Below, piece by piece: positions 8,318-19,018 of a stretch of DNA of 64,000 nt. The notes under the pieces are model-generated. The model was not told the origin of the DNA, did no database searches, and saw only the letters and a list, made by a program, of their open reading frames with translations. The DNA comes from Thiohalocapsa halophila (GTDB lineage Bacteria; Pseudomonadota; Gammaproteobacteria; Chromatiales; Chromatiaceae): assembly GCF_016583825.1 (NCBI RefSeq), contig NZ_NRRV01000001.1, positions 1-64,000 of the forward strand, read 5' to 3'. A program made the translations under genes and the position numbers. How positions within the stretch are numbered: position 1 is the first letter of the stretch; every line of letters starts with the position of its first letter.

Positions 8318-10521
8318 AGCGCGGCACTCCGCTCACGCCGGCGGGCGATGACGATGGCCGGCAATGCGCCCAGCACCAGCACCAGCACCACCGCAGCGAT
8401 GGGCCAGAGCACGGGCGGGTTCCAGGCGGCGCGCTTGTCCTCGCGGATGCCGGGCTCCAGGCTCAGATACTTGAGCGTGTTGTTGGCCATCAGGTTCGGC
8501 TTGACGTTCTCCACCCACTGATGGTGCAGGCTGAAGGACTCCGGGTAGAAGCCGAAGGACCAGGGCGTATCGTGGCGGACGATCTCGGTCATGCGGTCGA
8601 TGACGGCTTGGCGCTCGGGGCCATCCGGCATGTTCTTCATGCGCTCGAAGAGCCGGTCGAGCTCCGGGTTGCTGTAGTTGGCGGCGTTCTCGCCGCCGTC
8701 GATCTTGCGGTTCGGCCCGTACAACAGAAAGAAGAAGTTCTCCGGGTCCGGATAGTCGGCGTTCCAGCCCCACATGAACACCTGGCCCGTGCCCTCGCGC
8801 ATCTTCTCCTGGAAGCGGTTGTAGTCCGTGGCGCGGACGATGAGCTCGATGCCGAGCTTGGCGAACTGTTTGCGCATCCAGTTGAGCCGGGCCTTGCCGT
8901 CGGGGCCCGCGTCCATGGCCTCGTAGTAGATGCTCAAGGGGCGGCCGGTCTCCGGGTCGCGGCCATCGCGATAGCCCGCCTGTGCCAGCAGCGCCCGGGC
9001 CTCTTCGATGGGCTTGCGCTGGGGACGGCCGTGCTCCCAGTCGAAGACATAGGGGTTGATGCCGGCCTCGCCCTCGCGGTGGCCGAAGATGCCGGGCGGC
9101 AGCGGCCCCTGCCCCTGCACGCCACGGCCGTTGGCGAAGATCGAGATGAACTCGCCGAAGTCCACCGCGATGCTGATGGCCTGGCGCAGCAGCCGCGCGC
9201 GCTCGGAGTCGCCGCCGACGACGTCGTCCTCCATGTTGAAGCCCATGTACCAGATGGACGTCTGCACGGCGGTGCTGAGCTGGATGCCCTTCTCGCGCAT
9301 GTCGGCGGTCAGGCCCGCCTCACCCGCCGCATCGAACTTCACTGCCTGGTCGAAGGCATCCGAGCTGATGCCGGAGGTGTCGTAGTAGCCCTGCAAGAAC
9401 TTGTTCCAGTAGGGGATGCTCTCCTTCTCCAGGCTGTAGACGGCACGGTCGATGAAGGGCAGCGGCTCGCCTGCGGCCTCGAGCAGGCCCGCTTCCCGGT
9501 CCCCGGGCATGCCTTCGGCGGGGTAGGTCTCGCCGTGGAAGTTGGGATTGCGCGCCAGCACCATGCGCAGGTTCGGGTTGTTCTCGGTGAGCATGAAGGG
9601 GCCGGTGCCCACCGGATACCAGTCCAGGGTGATGTTGTTGTCCGCCATGCCCGGCTGGCTGGTGAGCGCCTCCGCCTCCCAGGGCATGGGCGCGAAAAAG
9701 GGCATCGCGAGCCAGTAGACGAACTGCGGATAGCGGCCGTCGATGCGCACCTTGTAGCTGTAGCGGTCCACCACTTCGACACCCGGAAAGTCGTACCGGC
9801 GCAGGTCGAAGAAGGGCCGCTCGCCGCCCACCGGCTCCGGGGCGGCTTCGCGGATGCGCTCCGAGAACGCCTCGAACCCCAGGATGTGCTCCCCCATGAG
9901 CCCGGCGATGGGCGAATGCAGCCAGGGCACGGCCAGGCGCTTGATCTGATAGACGTAGTCCTCGGCCGTGAGCTCGCGGGAGCCCGTCTCCGGCAGGTCC
10001 GAGAGCTCGTTCAGGCCCGCGATCTGCGCCGGCGACAGGTCGTGGTAGCGGTAGCGCCCGTCCGCGTCCTGCGCGAAGGCCGGATGGGGCTGATAGCGGA
10101 TGCCGGGCTGGATGCGGACCAGGTATTCCGTCACCGCGATGCGCTCGGGGTCGGCGTCCGCGGGCAGTGGGTTGCCGTCGGCGTCCAGGTGCGTGGGCTC
10201 GGGCACCGCCTCGGCGGTGAGCGGCACCAGGGTGTAGGGGCGCTTCAGGAAGTGATACTGCAGCGGCGGCTCGTAGATCTGGGCGATGAACGAGTACTCG
10301 TTGGAGCTGTAGGAGCGCACCGGGTCCAGGTGCTTCGGGCGCTCGGTGAAGGCGCCGTAGAGGATGTTCTCGCCGGCCTGGCCTTCCGGGTAGGGGTTGT
10401 TCCAGGGCGGGGCGCCGCAGCCCGCCAACAGCACCACGGTCAAACATGCCAGCGCCGGGGTCAGGAGCCTGCTGCACAATGCGCCGAGGGGTGGCCACGG
10501 ACGCGTCGCCGCTTTCGCCAT
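8314..10521 (-). CDS. Peptide-type ABC transporter substrate-binding lipoprotein
   Basis: I chose ATG 10521 because it gives a lipoprotein signal peptide: hydrophobic stretch, lipobox LAGC, Cys about residue 35. An upstream in-frame start would bury the signal. The 735-residue product is longer than usual for SBP_bac_5 proteins (about 500-600). It has family features such as the ligand-domain stretch LRQAISIAVDFGEFI and the C-terminal region YPDPENFFFLLYG. A hydrophobic segment near the C-terminus (WPIAAVVLVLVLGALPAIVI) followed by RRRE suggests a C-terminal membrane anchor, uncommon for this family. It is the first gene of the transporter operon, divergent from fabI. Confidence 0.88.
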   Translation of the reverse strand: MAKAATRPWPPLGALCSRLLTPALACLTVVLLAGCGAPPWNNPYPEGQAGENILYGAFTERPKHLDPVRSYSSNEYSFIAQIYEPPLQYHFLKRPYTLVPLTAEAVPEPTHLDADGNPLPADADPERIAVTEYLVRIQPGIRYQPHPAFAQDADGRYRYHDLSPAQIAGLNELSDLPETGSRELTAEDYVYQIKRLAVPWLHSPIAGLMGEHILGFEAFSERIREAAPEPVGGERPFFDLRRYDFPGVEVVDRYSYKVRIDGRYPQFVYWLAMPFFAPMPWEAEALTSQPGMADNNITLDWYPVGTGPFMLTENNPNLRMVLARNPNFHGETYPAEGMPGDREAGLLEAAGEPLPFIDRAVYSLEKESIPYWNKFLQGYYDTSGISSDAFDQAVKFDAAGEAGLTADMREKGIQLSTAVQTSIWYMGFNMEDDVVGGDSERARLLRQAISIAVDFGEFISIFANGRGVQGQGPLPPGIFGHREGEAGINPYVFDWEHGRPQRKPIEEARALLAQAGYRDGRDPETGRPLSIYYEAMDAGPDGKARLNWMRKQFAKLGIELIVRATDYNRFQEKMREGTGQVFMWGWNADYPDPENFFFLLYGPNRKIDGGENAANYSNPELDRLFERMKNMPDGPERQAVIDRMTEIVRHDTPWSFGFYPESFSLHHQWVENVKPNLMANNTLKYLSLEPGIREDKRAAWNPPVLWPIAAVVLVLVLGALPAIVIARRRERSAAL

Positions 10522-10628
10522 CGAGAGGCTTTCGGTAATGTGACCGCGCTGCGGACGCGGGCAAGTACGCACCGCCCGACTCACGACTTCAAAACAGACT
10601 GACACCGGCAGACCGTGGAGACCATCTG

Positions 10629-11405
10629 ATGGGGTTTTTGACCGACAAGCGCTTTCTCATTACCGGCGTTGCGAGCAATCGCTCCATCGCCTGGGGCGTC
10701 GCGCAGGCCATGCACCGTGAAGGGGCACAGCTGGCCTTCACCTACCAGGGCGAGAAGCTCCAGGGGCGTGTGGAAGATCTGGCCAGCTCGGTTGATTCCA
10801 ATATCGCCATCCCCTTGGATGTCGGCAGCGACGAGCAGATCGACGCCTGCTTCGAGACCCTCGCCGGTCACTGGGACGGCCTCGACGGTATCGTGCACGC
10901 CATCGCCTATGCACCCAAGGACGAGCTGGAAGGCAACTACGCCGACGTGCTGACCCGCGAGGGCTTCGCGACGGCGCACGATATCAGCTCCTACAGCTTC
11001 GGCGCACTCGCCAAGGCCGGACGCGGGCTGATGGCCGGGCGCAACGGCGCGCTGGTGACCATGAGCTACCTCGGCGCCGTGCGCGCGGTGCCCAACTACA
11101 ACGTCATGGGCGTCGCCAAGGCGAGCCTGGAGGCCAATGTGCGCTACCTCGCGGCGGCCCTGGGGCCGGAGGGGACCCGGGTGAATGCCGTCTCCGCAGG
11201 CCCCATCCGCACCCTGGCCGCCGCCGGCATCGCGGACTTTCGCAGTATGCTCAAGCAAGTGGAAGAGCGCACGCCGCTCAAGCGCAATGTCACCATCGAG
11301 GAGGTGGGCAACGCCGCAGCCTTTCTGTGCTCGGATCTGGCGTCGGGCATCACCGGCGACGTCCTCTACGTCGACACCGGTTACCACATTCTGGGCCTCG
11401 GTTGA
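10629..11405 (+). CDS. fabI: Enoyl-[acyl-carrier-protein] reductase (NADH)
   Basis: The 258-residue short-chain dehydrogenase matches FabI from end to end. The nucleotide-binding start is [15 protein letters not shown]. The catalytic set is Tyr147, Tyr157 and Lys164 in [20 protein letters not shown]. The loop [12 protein letters not shown] is the FabI substrate-binding loop. It carries out the last step of each fatty-acid elongation cycle in the cytoplasm. GTGGAG lies about eight bases before the ATG as ribosome-binding site. It is convergent with ppiD, an arrangement common in gammaproteobacteria. Confidence 0.97.
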   Translation: MGFLTDKRFLITGVASNRSIAWGVAQAMHREGAQLAFTYQGEKLQGRVEDLASSVDSNIAIPLDVGSDEQIDACFETLAGHWDGLDGIVHAIAYAPKDELEGNYADVLTREGFATAHDISSYSFGALAKAGRGLMAGRNGALVTMSYLGAVRAVPNYNVMGVAKASLEANVRYLAAALGPEGTRVNAVSAGPIRTLAAAGIADFRSMLKQVEERTPLKRNVTIEEVGNAAAFLCSDLASGITGDVLYVDTGYHILGLG

Positions 11406-11548
11406 CGGGCCCTGCCCCCGCGCGAGCCCATCGCGCGAGCCTGGCCGGCCCTGCGCGCGCTCCCGCGGCCGGTCCAGCGCACCCGCAGGCCCAGATTGCT
11501 TTGCAGGCGGCGCGCGGCGCACAACAACGGGGAGCGGGGGCACGCCTT

Positions 11549-11569
11549 GGGCCCGGTTTTGTCGGGCCC
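11549..11569. terminator. Hairpin between convergent fabI and ppiD
   Basis: GGGCCCG and CGGGCCC form a 7-bp stem with the loop GTTTTGT, just beyond the ppiD stop. There is no clear T tract on either side, so a bidirectional terminator is only plausible. The rest of 11406-11579 is GC-rich and holds no gene I can support. Confidence 0.35.
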
Positions 11570-11579
11570 GGAGCGCTGA

Positions 11580-13508
11580 TCAAGGGGTATCGCTTGCGAG
11601 CTCCTTGCGCTCGATGTCCGCCCGGGCGACCAAGTCGTCCACCACCCGCTCGAAGCCGTGCTCGCCGCGGATCTGGGTCAGGAGGGCTCGCTCCGACTTG
11701 CGGGCGGCGGGCTCCATGTCCTCAGCGCTGCCGTCCTGGACGTCGCGCACCGCGACGATGACGGCATCGCCGTCCGGCTGCTGCCCGGCGGCGTAGCTGA
11801 CGGCGCCAGCGCCAGGGCGCGGCGCCGCAAAGGCGAGCTCCAGCACGGTCGGGGGCAGCTCCCGCTGATTGCGGGACACGAGTCCGGGCTCCTGCGGGGC
11901 CGGCGTGTCCTCGCCCTCGGGGGCCACGGCGGCCAGCTCCTCCCCGCCGCGCAGACGCTGCACCAGCGACTCGGCCTCGGCAAGGGCAGCCGCGGACGCC
12001 TGCTGTGCCTGCAGCGCCGTGACGATCTCTTCGCGGACCTCCTCCAGCGGCCGCACGGCGGCGGGCTCGTGGCGATCCACGCGCAGCACGATGGCGCGCA
12101 TGCGGTCGCGATCCGGCTCGATGAGCTCGCTGTTGTTGCCGCGCACCAGCACGTCTTCGCTAAAGGCGGCATTGGTCACCTTGGGGCTGCCGAGTATGCC
12201 TTCGCCGCCGCTGCGCTCGATCCAGTCGCTGGTCTGTAGCTCCAGCCCGAGGGTCTCGGCGGCGGGGATCAGGCTGTCCGGGGATTCATAGGTGAGATTC
12301 GCGAGCTGTTCGGCAAGCTCGAAATAGGTCGCCTCGGCGTCGCCGCGGCCTAGGTCGCGGGCGAGCTCGTCGCGGACCTCCTCGAAGGGCTTGGGCTCGC
12401 CGCCTTGGACATCCGTGACCTCGATGAGATGGTAGCCGAAGCGGCTGCGCACCGGGTCACTGACGACGCCCGGCTCCAGGTCGAAGGCGGCCTGCTCGAA
12501 GGCCGGGTCCATAATGCCGCGGGCGACCATGCCGAGGTCCCCGCCCTGATCGGCGCTGCCCGGGTCCTCAGAATGCTCGGCCGCCACGGCGGCGAAGTCG
12601 GCACCCGCCTGGATCTCCTCCTTGAGCGCCGCCGCCCGCGCCTTGACGGCTTGCGCCTCGGCGTCGTCCGCGCCCGCCGGCACCGTGAGCAGGATGTGGC
12701 GAATGCCGCGCTCCTGCGGTGTGGTGAATTCCTCCCGGCGCTGTTCGTAGGCGTCGCGCAGTGCCTCTTCGCTGACATCGCCGGCGCCCAAGGCATCTGC
12801 ATCGAGCACGATGTAGGAGAGCTTGACGCGCTCGGGCGACTCGAACTGCGCCGGGTTGTCCTCGTAGTAGGCCCGAATCTCATCCTCGCTGGGCGGCTCG
12901 TCAGGCATATAGCGCGCCTGCGGCAACACCAAGTAGGCGATGTCGCGCTGTTGGCGCAGCAGGCGCGTCGCCGCAGCGAGCTCGGCATCGGTCGTGAAGC
13001 CGGAGCGGGTCACGGCCCTGGCGAGCTGCGTGGAGAGCAGGCTTTGACGTAGCTGCTCTTCGTAACTGCTGGGCGTCAGCCCCTGGAGCCGCAGCACACG
13101 CTCATAGGTGCCCTTGTCGAAGGCCCCGTCGCTCTGGAAGGCGGGCTCGGCCAGGATTGCCGCGCGCACGGCTTGGTCAGACACGCGCAGTCCCATGTCA
13201 TAGGAGGCATCCAAGAGCACGGCATCGCGGATCATTTGCTCGCGCACCTGTTGGCGCAATTGCGCGCTGTCGAACAGGTCCGGGTCATAGGCGGCACCGA
13301 GGCGCTCGCGCAGCCGCATCCGTGCGCGCTGGACGTTGCGGTCCAGCTGGCGCTCGGTGATCTCGGTGCCGTTCACCTTCGCGACGGCCGGCGCCCCGCC
13401 CACGCCCATGTAGGACTGAATGCCCCAGAGCGCGAAGGGGATACTGATGAGGATCACAATGGCCCAGGCCACCCAGCCTTGGGCGCGCTCTTTGATCGCC
13501 TGCAACAT
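11580..13508 (-). CDS. ppiD: Periplasmic folding chaperone, SurA/PpiD type
   Basis: The 642-residue protein starts with a short cytoplasmic stretch and one membrane span (about residues 12-34, VAWAIVILISIPFALWGI). A SurA_N-like helical region and one parvulin domain around residues 265-365 follow (RHILLTVPAGADD, GGDLGMVARGIMDPAFEQAA, FGYHLIEV). The layout is that of PpiD, the inner-membrane-anchored chaperone that assists envelope proteins leaving the Sec translocon. Its position downstream of hup and lon matches the usual lon-hup-ppiD order. Two tRNA genes sit between hup and ppiD here. Confidence 0.93.
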   Translation of the reverse strand: MLQAIKERAQGWVAWAIVILISIPFALWGIQSYMGVGGAPAVAKVNGTEITERQLDRNVQRARMRLRERLGAAYDPDLFDSAQLRQQVREQMIRDAVLLDASYDMGLRVSDQAVRAAILAEPAFQSDGAFDKGTYERVLRLQGLTPSSYEEQLRQSLLSTQLARAVTRSGFTTDAELAAATRLLRQQRDIAYLVLPQARYMPDEPPSEDEIRAYYEDNPAQFESPERVKLSYIVLDADALGAGDVSEEALRDAYEQRREEFTTPQERGIRHILLTVPAGADDAEAQAVKARAAALKEEIQAGADFAAVAAEHSEDPGSADQGGDLGMVARGIMDPAFEQAAFDLEPGVVSDPVRSRFGYHLIEVTDVQGGEPKPFEEVRDELARDLGRGDAEATYFELAEQLANLTYESPDSLIPAAETLGLELQTSDWIERSGGEGILGSPKVTNAAFSEDVLVRGNNSELIEPDRDRMRAIVLRVDRHEPAAVRPLEEVREEIVTALQAQQASAAALAEAESLVQRLRGGEELAAVAPEGEDTPAPQEPGLVSRNQRELPPTVLELAFAAPRPGAGAVSYAAGQQPDGDAVIVAVRDVQDGSAEDMEPAARKSERALLTQIRGEHGFERVVDDLVARADIERKELASDTP

Positions 13509-13668
13509 GGCTCGATCCTATGGTTGACCTCTGAGTTGGCTTGGCAACGCGCAACGGCCCGCTCGCGCGTGCGGCTCGTCACAGCACACCAGCCGCACCG
13601 GCGAGACCGCGGACTGCGTACACCGGCACCTGGGCGCCTGGGCGCTCGATTGCGCCTGCGCTGGACAT

Positions 13669-13705
13669 AAAAAAGGCGCGCTTCTCCGCAGCGGAGGAGC
13701 GCGCC
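13669..13705 (-). terminator. Rho-independent terminator after tRNA-Asp
   Basis: On the minus strand GGCGCGCTCCTCCGC and its partner pair almost perfectly over 15 bases around a three-base loop, followed by a run of six T (A tract 13669-13674 on the plus strand). It ends the tRNA-Val/tRNA-Asp transcript before ppiD. Confidence 0.85.
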
Positions 13706-13716
13706 CTGATCAATGC

Positions 13717-13793
13717 TGGCGGAGTGGACGGGACTCGAACCCGCGACCCCCGGCGTGACAGGCCGGTATTCTAACCAACTGAACTACCACTCC
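13717..13793 (-). tRNA. tRNA-Asp (GTC)
   Basis: The 77-base cloverleaf includes an encoded CCA. The acceptor pairs GGAGTGG with CCACTCC, the T arm is GCGGGTTCGAGTCCCGT, and the anticodon loop CCTGTCACG reads GTC. It lies downstream of tRNA-Val, probably in the same transcript. Confidence 0.97.
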
Positions 13794-14048
13794 TAAAAAC
13801 TCACCGCCTCCCTGCGCCCCCCATGTCGGCTGCTGTCCTATCGGCTGGCGCCCTGGCCGCACCGAGCGCCGTGCTGAGCCGTGCCGACGCGGTAGTGCCT
13901 CGACCCCTGCTAACCCCAAGCGAGGGCGACACCGAAGATTGTTGGTGCTGCACAGCCTAGGGTTACGAGCCACGGCAGCACCACGGTGCTGCGCCCACGC
14001 CTTTGGCGAACCCTGCGTGGTGGCTTGTCCCAATCGCAGCGGTGACCT

Positions 14049-14125
14049 TGGTGGGTGCTGCAGGGCTCGAACCTGCGACCCTCGCCTTGTAAGGGCGATG
14101 CTCTAGCCGACTGAGCTAAGCACCC
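14049..14125 (-). tRNA. tRNA-Val (TAC)
   Basis: The 77-base cloverleaf includes an encoded CCA. The acceptor pairs GGGTGCT with AGCACCC, the D arm is GCTCAGTCGGCTAGAGC, and the anticodon loop CTTACAA reads TAC. It begins 23 bases after the HU stop codon, so it may be transcribed together with hup. Confidence 0.97.
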
Positions 14126-14148
14126 GCTTCATCACCCGACTAAGCCGG

Positions 14149-14421
14149 CTATTGTATAGCATCCTTGAGGGCTTTGCCAGCCTTGAAGGACGGCGTCTTG
14201 GAAGCGGCGATTTCGATGCTCGCGCCGGTCTGTGGATTCCGGCCGGTACGTGCAGCGCGCTCCTTCACCATGAAGGTGCCGAAGCCGATAATGGAAACGC
14301 TATCGCCATTTTTCAGAGCCACGGCAATGGAGTCCGTGAGTGAGTCGAGCGCCCGGCCGGCAGCTGACTTCGAGATGTCTGCCCCGTCCGCCATGGCGTC
14401 GATAAGGTCCGATTTGTTCAT
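14149..14421 (-). CDS. hupB: DNA-binding protein HU
   Basis: The 90-residue HU/IHF-family protein starts [20 protein letters not shown] and carries the DNA-clamping arm [20 protein letters not shown] plus NPQTG. ATG 14421 is preceded by GGGGGGAG, a strong ribosome-binding site, and gives the standard family length. Upstream in-frame starts would add an unrelated basic extension. HU bends and compacts DNA. The order lon-hup-ppiD is conserved in gammaproteobacteria. Here the gene is followed by two tRNA genes. Confidence 0.95.
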   Translation of the reverse strand: MNKSDLIDAMADGADISKSAAGRALDSLTDSIAVALKNGDSVSIIGFGTFMVKERAARTGRNPQTGASIEIAASKTPSFKAGKALKDAIQ

Positions 14422-14838
14422 TCTCCCCCCGATGTCTCGAATGACCGTGGAAACCGCGCGTTCAGTGGAACCGTCACTAGGGCGGCCACTAGGGCGGCGC
14501 CGCCGAGCGGGCGCCACAACCTGCGCCGAATGTTGTCGAGCGCACGCAACGCTGTCAAGCGAATCCGCTGCGCCAGACCGGGCCAGCCAGCCGGACTCCG
14601 CGCCCGCACGTAGGCTTGGGCATCAAGTCTTCTCCTCTGGCTTACATACGGCACCCAGCCAAGCTTTGCAGGCGGGGTGCGCTGCCCTGTCAGGCGAGGG
14701 TAACTGCTGCACGATGCCCGAGCTGCGCTAAAGCCAAGCGCGAGCAGCGCGCAGGAAGCGCACACCCGGCACCGCCCGCCGGCCCCGAGCCCGAGCCCGA
14801 GCAGGGCGCCGGCCACGGCGCTACCGCCGGGCTGGCGC
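14422..14838. other. Gene-free gap between lon and hup
   Basis: The 417 GC-rich bases should hold the lon terminator region and the hup promoter. I could not identify either with confidence. A short run of the hexamer GAGCCC is present near 14790-14802. No gene is supported. Confidence 0.5.
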
Positions 14839-17295
14839 TCAGTGGTGGGTGCGCGCCCCCGTCGGCTGCTCTTCGGGCTTAGCGGGCGGGGCTTCCTTGG
14901 CCTCCTCGCCCTCCGGTGCCGTGTCCGCCTCTGTCGCCGGCCGCGGGAGCGCCGTCAGGGCCACATCCAAGACCTCGTCGATCCAGCGCACGCCCCGGAT
15001 GTCGAGCCGCTGCTTGATGTTCTTCGGGATTTCGATGAGATCGCGCTCGTTCTCGTGGGGGATGAGCACCGTTTCGATACCACCGCGGTGGGCTGCCAGC
15101 AGCTTCTCCTTTAGGCCGCCGATGGGCAGCACCTCGCCGCGCAGCGTGATCTCGCCGGTCATCGCGACGCTGGAGCGCACCGGGATCTGGGTGAGCGCAG
15201 ACACCAACGCCGTGCACATGGCCACACCCGCGCTGGGACCGTCCTTGGGCGTCGCACCCTCGGGCACATGGATGTGCATGTCATACTTCTGGTGGAAGTC
15301 CGGCTCGATGCCGAGCGCGGTGGAGCGACTGCGCACCACGGTCATCGCCGCCTGGATGGACTCCTGCATCACATCGCCGAGCTGGCCCGTGTAGACGAAC
15401 TTGCCCTTACCGGGCACCAGCGCGGACTCGATGCGCAGCAGCTCGCCACCCACCTCGGTCCAGGCGAGACCCGTCACCTGGCCGATCTGGTCATGCTCAT
15501 CGGCGCGGCCGAAGCGGAAGCGACGCACGCCGAGATACTTCTCCAGCGATTTCGGCGTCACCACCACAGAGGCGCCCGTCTTCTTCTTGAGCAGTACCTC
15601 CTTCACCACCTTGCGGCAGATCTTGGAGCACTCGCGCTCCAGGTTGCGCACGCCCGCTTCGCGCGTGTAGTAGCGGATCACGTCACGCAGTGCGTTCTCG
15701 CGGATGGTCAGCTCGCCCTTCTTCAGGCCGTTGTTCTTCATCTGCTTGGGGATGAGATAACGCTGGGCAATATTGACCTTCTCATCCTCGGTGTAGCCGG
15801 CGAGTCGGATCACTTCCATGCGGTCGAGCAGTGCCGGCGGGATGTTCAGGGTGTTGGCGGTGCCCACGAACATCACCTCGGACAGGTCGAAGTCGACTTC
15901 CAGGTAATGGTCGTTGAAGGTGTGGTTCTGCTCGGGGTCCAGGACCTCCAGCAGCGCCGAGGCCGGGTCGCCACGGAAGTCCATGGCCATTTTGTCGATC
16001 TCGTCCAGGAGGAAGAAGGCGTTGCGGGAGCCCGCCTTGGACAGGTTCTGGATGATCTTGCCGGGCAGCGCGCCGATGTAGGTGCGCCGGTGGCCGCGAA
16101 TCTCCGCCTCGTCGCGCACACCGCCCAGGGACATGCGCACGAACTTGCGGTTGGTGGCGCGGGCGATGGATTGGCCCAGGGAGGTCTTGCCGACCCCGGG
16201 CGGCCCCACCAGGCAGAGGATCGGACCCTTGAGCTTCTTCACCCGCTGCTGCACGGCGAGGTACTCGAGGATGCGCTCCTTGACCTTTTCCAGGCCGTAG
16301 TGGTCGGTGTCGAGCACCTTCTGCGCAACGCGGATGTCGTTGCGGATGCGGGTGCGCTTCTTCCAAGGCACCGAGACCAGGGTGTCGACGTAGTTGCGCA
16401 CCACGGTGGCCTCCGCGGACATGGGCGACATGAGCTTCAGCTTGTTCAGCTCGGCTGTGGCCTTGTCCTTGACCTCTTTGGGCATGCCGGCCTCTTCGAT
16501 GCGCTTGCCCAGGTCTTCGAGCTCGTTGGGCGCGTCCTCCAGCTCACCCAGCTCCTTCTGGATGGCCTTCATCTGCTCGTTCAGATAGTACTCGCGCTGG
16601 TTCTTCTCCATCTGGCGCTTCACGCGCCCGCGGATGCGCTTTTCCATCTGCAGGATGTCGTTCTCCGCCTCCATCAGGCCCATCAGGTGCTCCAGGCGCT
16701 GCTGCACATCCACCATCTCCAGGACGTGCTGCTTCTCCTCGAGCTTTAGCGACATGTGTGCGGCCATGGTGTCCGCGAGGCGCCCAGCCTCGTCGATGCT
16801 CGACAACGACGTCAGCACCTCCGGCGGCACTTTCTTGTTGAGCTTGACGTACTGATCGAACAACGTCACGGCGGAGCGCATCAGCACTTCTTGCTCGCGG
16901 TCTTCCGCCTCCAACTTATCCGGCAGCGGTGTCACGACGGCGGAGAAGGCGTCATCGGTACCGACGAAGCGCTTGGCCTTGGCGCGCCGGTGGCCCTCCA
17001 CCAGCACCTTCACGGTGCCGTCGGGCAGCTTCAGCAGCTGCAGCACGTTGGCCAGCGTGCCGATGTCGTGCAAGTCGCCCACCGCCGGGTCGTCCACGTC
17101 GGCGTTCTTTTGGGCCATCAGTAGGATCTGTTTGTCGGCGCTCATGGCCGCATCCAGGGCCTTGATGGACTTGTCCCGACCCACGAACAGCGGTATCACC
17201 ATGTGCGGGTAGACCACGACGTCCCGCAGCGGCAGGACTGGCACCTCTTGTTCGGAGAGGTTGGATTCGTTGTTTTCGTGAACGCTTTCGCCCAT
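14839..17295 (-). CDS. lon: ATP-dependent protease La
   Basis: The 818-residue protein has the full Lon plan. An N-terminal substrate-binding domain starts [20 protein letters not shown]. The AAA+ domain has [12 protein letters not shown] (about residue 355) and LLDEIDKM. The C-terminal serine protease has [13 protein letters not shown] with the catalytic Ser and the catalytic Lys in [14 protein letters not shown]. It degrades misfolded and regulatory proteins in the cytoplasm. TGGAG precedes the ATG. It follows clpX on the same strand but is separated by 375 bases, which suggests its own promoter. Confidence 0.97.
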   Translation of the reverse strand: MGESVHENNESNLSEQEVPVLPLRDVVVYPHMVIPLFVGRDKSIKALDAAMSADKQILLMAQKNADVDDPAVGDLHDIGTLANVLQLLKLPDGTVKVLVEGHRRAKAKRFVGTDDAFSAVVTPLPDKLEAEDREQEVLMRSAVTLFDQYVKLNKKVPPEVLTSLSSIDEAGRLADTMAAHMSLKLEEKQHVLEMVDVQQRLEHLMGLMEAENDILQMEKRIRGRVKRQMEKNQREYYLNEQMKAIQKELGELEDAPNELEDLGKRIEEAGMPKEVKDKATAELNKLKLMSPMSAEATVVRNYVDTLVSVPWKKRTRIRNDIRVAQKVLDTDHYGLEKVKERILEYLAVQQRVKKLKGPILCLVGPPGVGKTSLGQSIARATNRKFVRMSLGGVRDEAEIRGHRRTYIGALPGKIIQNLSKAGSRNAFFLLDEIDKMAMDFRGDPASALLEVLDPEQNHTFNDHYLEVDFDLSEVMFVGTANTLNIPPALLDRMEVIRLAGYTEDEKVNIAQRYLIPKQMKNNGLKKGELTIRENALRDVIRYYTREAGVRNLERECSKICRKVVKEVLLKKKTGASVVVTPKSLEKYLGVRRFRFGRADEHDQIGQVTGLAWTEVGGELLRIESALVPGKGKFVYTGQLGDVMQESIQAAMTVVRSRSTALGIEPDFHQKYDMHIHVPEGATPKDGPSAGVAMCTALVSALTQIPVRSSVAMTGEITLRGEVLPIGGLKEKLLAAHRGGIETVLIPHENERDLIEIPKNIKQRLDIRGVRWIDEVLDVALTALPRPATEADTAPEGEEAKEAPPAKPEEQPTGARTHH

Positions 17296-17396
17296 GGGAA
17301 TCTTTGCTCCAGTTGGCCGTAGCGGCTGGCACGGCGTCGCGACGAATATCGCGGTCTGTGCCTACGGCAGTTGCAGAACTCTTGGATGCGGGTTGA

Positions 17397-17423
17397 CGTT
17401 TGGGCGCATCAGCTGCGCTTCAA
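17397..17423 (-). promoter_or_regulatory. Possible heat-shock (sigma-32 type) promoter of lon
   Basis: Reading toward lon, TTGAAG is followed after 13 bases by CCCAAACG, resembling the sigma-32 pattern CTTGAA-N13-CCCATNT. It lies about 100 bases before the lon start. lon is a classical heat-shock gene, which is why the match is noted. The -10 agreement is partial. The rest of the 375-base gap 17296-17670 shows no gene. Confidence 0.3.
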
Positions 17424-17670
17424 TCAGCGCGAGCGCAAAACCCCGTGTCTGCCCGGTAAATTACCAGCAAATCCCATGCCCGTTCTAGCAAACGCGGCTG
17501 TTGAGGGATCAGCAAGCCCGATTGTTTGTGTCAGATCGGCGCGTACCGCGCCATCGGTCAACGCCATAGGGTTGGCGGCGTGACGAGGAGGGAGACAGCG
17601 GGCTGTCCGCCCGCTGTGAAGCAGGTCCGCACCGGCCCGTGCTGAGCAGGTGCACGGACCGGCCGAGAGC

Positions 17671-18948
17671 TCAATCGGAGGACGCAGCCCGCTGCTGCTC
17701 GCCACCGTCGTAGATGATGAACGGCGTGTTCTCCCCGGCGATCACCGAGGAGTCGACCACGACTCGGCTGACGCTCTCGAGCGACGGCAGGTCGTACATG
17801 ATGTCGAGCAGCACCTGCTCCATGATGGTGCGAAGCCCGCGGGCGCCGGTCTTGCGCTCCATGGCCTTGAAGGCGATGGCGCGCAGCGCGTCGTCGCGCA
17901 GCTCCAGCTCGCAGCCCTCCATGGAGAAGAGCCGGCCGTATTGCTTATACAGCGCGTGCTTCGGCTCGGTGAGTATGCGCACCAGGGCTTCCTCGTCCAG
18001 CTCGTCCAGGGTTGCCATGACCGGCAGCCGGCCGACGAACTCCGGAATCAGGCCATAGCGGATCAGGTCCTCGGGCTCGACGCCGCACAGCAGCTCGCCG
18101 ATCTTCTTGCCATCGTCCTTGGAGTGGACCTCGGCCGAGAAGCCGATCCCGCCCTTGCGGGTGCGCTGCTCGATGATCTTGTCCAGGCCGGCGAACGCGC
18201 CGCCCACGATGAACAGGATGTTCGAGGTGTCGACCTGCAGGAACTCCTGCTGCGGGTGCTTGCGCCCCCCCTGCGGCGGGACGGAGGCGACGGTGCCCTC
18301 GATCAGCTTTAGCAATGCCTGCTGCACGCCCTCGCCCGAGACGTCCCGGGTGATGGATGGGTTGTCCGCCTTGCGCGAGATCTTGTCGATCTCGTCGATG
18401 TAGACGATACCCGTCTGCGCTTTCTCGACGTCGTAGTCGCACTTCTGCAGCAGCTTCTGGATGATGTTCTCGACATCTTCGCCGACATAGCCCGCCTCCG
18501 TGAGGGTGGTCGCGTCGGCGATGGTGAAGGGGACGTTCAGCAGGCGTGCGAGCGTCTCGGCGAGCAGCGTCTTGCCCGAGCCCGTGGGCCCGATCAGCAG
18601 GATATTGCTCTTGGAGATCTCGATGTCTTCCTTGGCGTCGCTCGCCTCCATGCGCTTGTAGTGATTGTAGACGGCAACCGAGAGGACCTTCTTGGCCTGC
18701 TCCTGGCCGATGACGAACTGATCCAGGCTGTCGTTGATCTCGCGTGGCTTGGGCAGGCGGCTGGTGGCCTCGCCCATGCCCTCCTGCATTTCCTCGCGGA
18801 TGATGTCGTTGCAGAGCTCGACACACTCGTCGCAGATGAACACCGACGGCCCGGCGATCAGTTTGCGCACCTCATGCTGGCTCTTGCCGCAGAATGAACA
18901 GTAGAGGAGTTTCCCTTCGTCGTTCTTTCCGTGGTGGTTTCCGCTCAT
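17671..18948 (-). CDS. clpX: ClpXP protease ATP-binding subunit
   Basis: The 425-residue protein has the N-terminal zinc-binding domain (Cys17, Cys20, Cys39, Cys42 in CSFCGKS and [10 protein letters not shown]). A AAA+ unfoldase with Walker A GPTGSGKT, Walker [11 protein letters not shown] and the pore region [11 protein letters not shown] follows. ClpX recognises and unfolds tagged substrates and feeds them to ClpP. It is encoded 207 bases downstream of clpP, the usual order, and has its own candidate promoter in that gap. Confidence 0.97.
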   Translation of the reverse strand: MSGNHHGKNDEGKLLYCSFCGKSQHEVRKLIAGPSVFICDECVELCNDIIREEMQEGMGEATSRLPKPREINDSLDQFVIGQEQAKKVLSVAVYNHYKRMEASDAKEDIEISKSNILLIGPTGSGKTLLAETLARLLNVPFTIADATTLTEAGYVGEDVENIIQKLLQKCDYDVEKAQTGIVYIDEIDKISRKADNPSITRDVSGEGVQQALLKLIEGTVASVPPQGGRKHPQQEFLQVDTSNILFIVGGAFAGLDKIIEQRTRKGGIGFSAEVHSKDDGKKIGELLCGVEPEDLIRYGLIPEFVGRLPVMATLDELDEEALVRILTEPKHALYKQYGRLFSMEGCELELRDDALRAIAFKAMERKTGARGLRTIMEQVLLDIMYDLPSLESVSRVVVDSSVIAGENTPFIIYDGGEQQRAASSD

Positions 18949-18984
18949 AATTGGCGAGGTCTCCGCGGGACAGTCCGGCTGTTG

Positions 18985-19005
18985 GGAGGCGCTACGCGCG
19001 CCTCC
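18985..19005. other. Perfect stem-loop between clpP and clpX
   Basis: GGAGGCGC and GCGCCTCC form a perfect 8-bp stem with a five-base loop. It lies between the candidate clpX promoter and the clpX start, so it would sit in the clpX leader. There is no T tract after it on the clpX strand, which argues against a simple terminator. mRNA processing or attenuation is possible. Confidence 0.5.
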
Positions 19006-19018
19006 TTACATGCGTTTT

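Noticed and set aside
14149-14165. TATACAAT at the end of hup as a promoter for tRNA-Val
   Set aside because: The bases are the last codons of HU (DAIQ) and no -35 box lies at the right distance.
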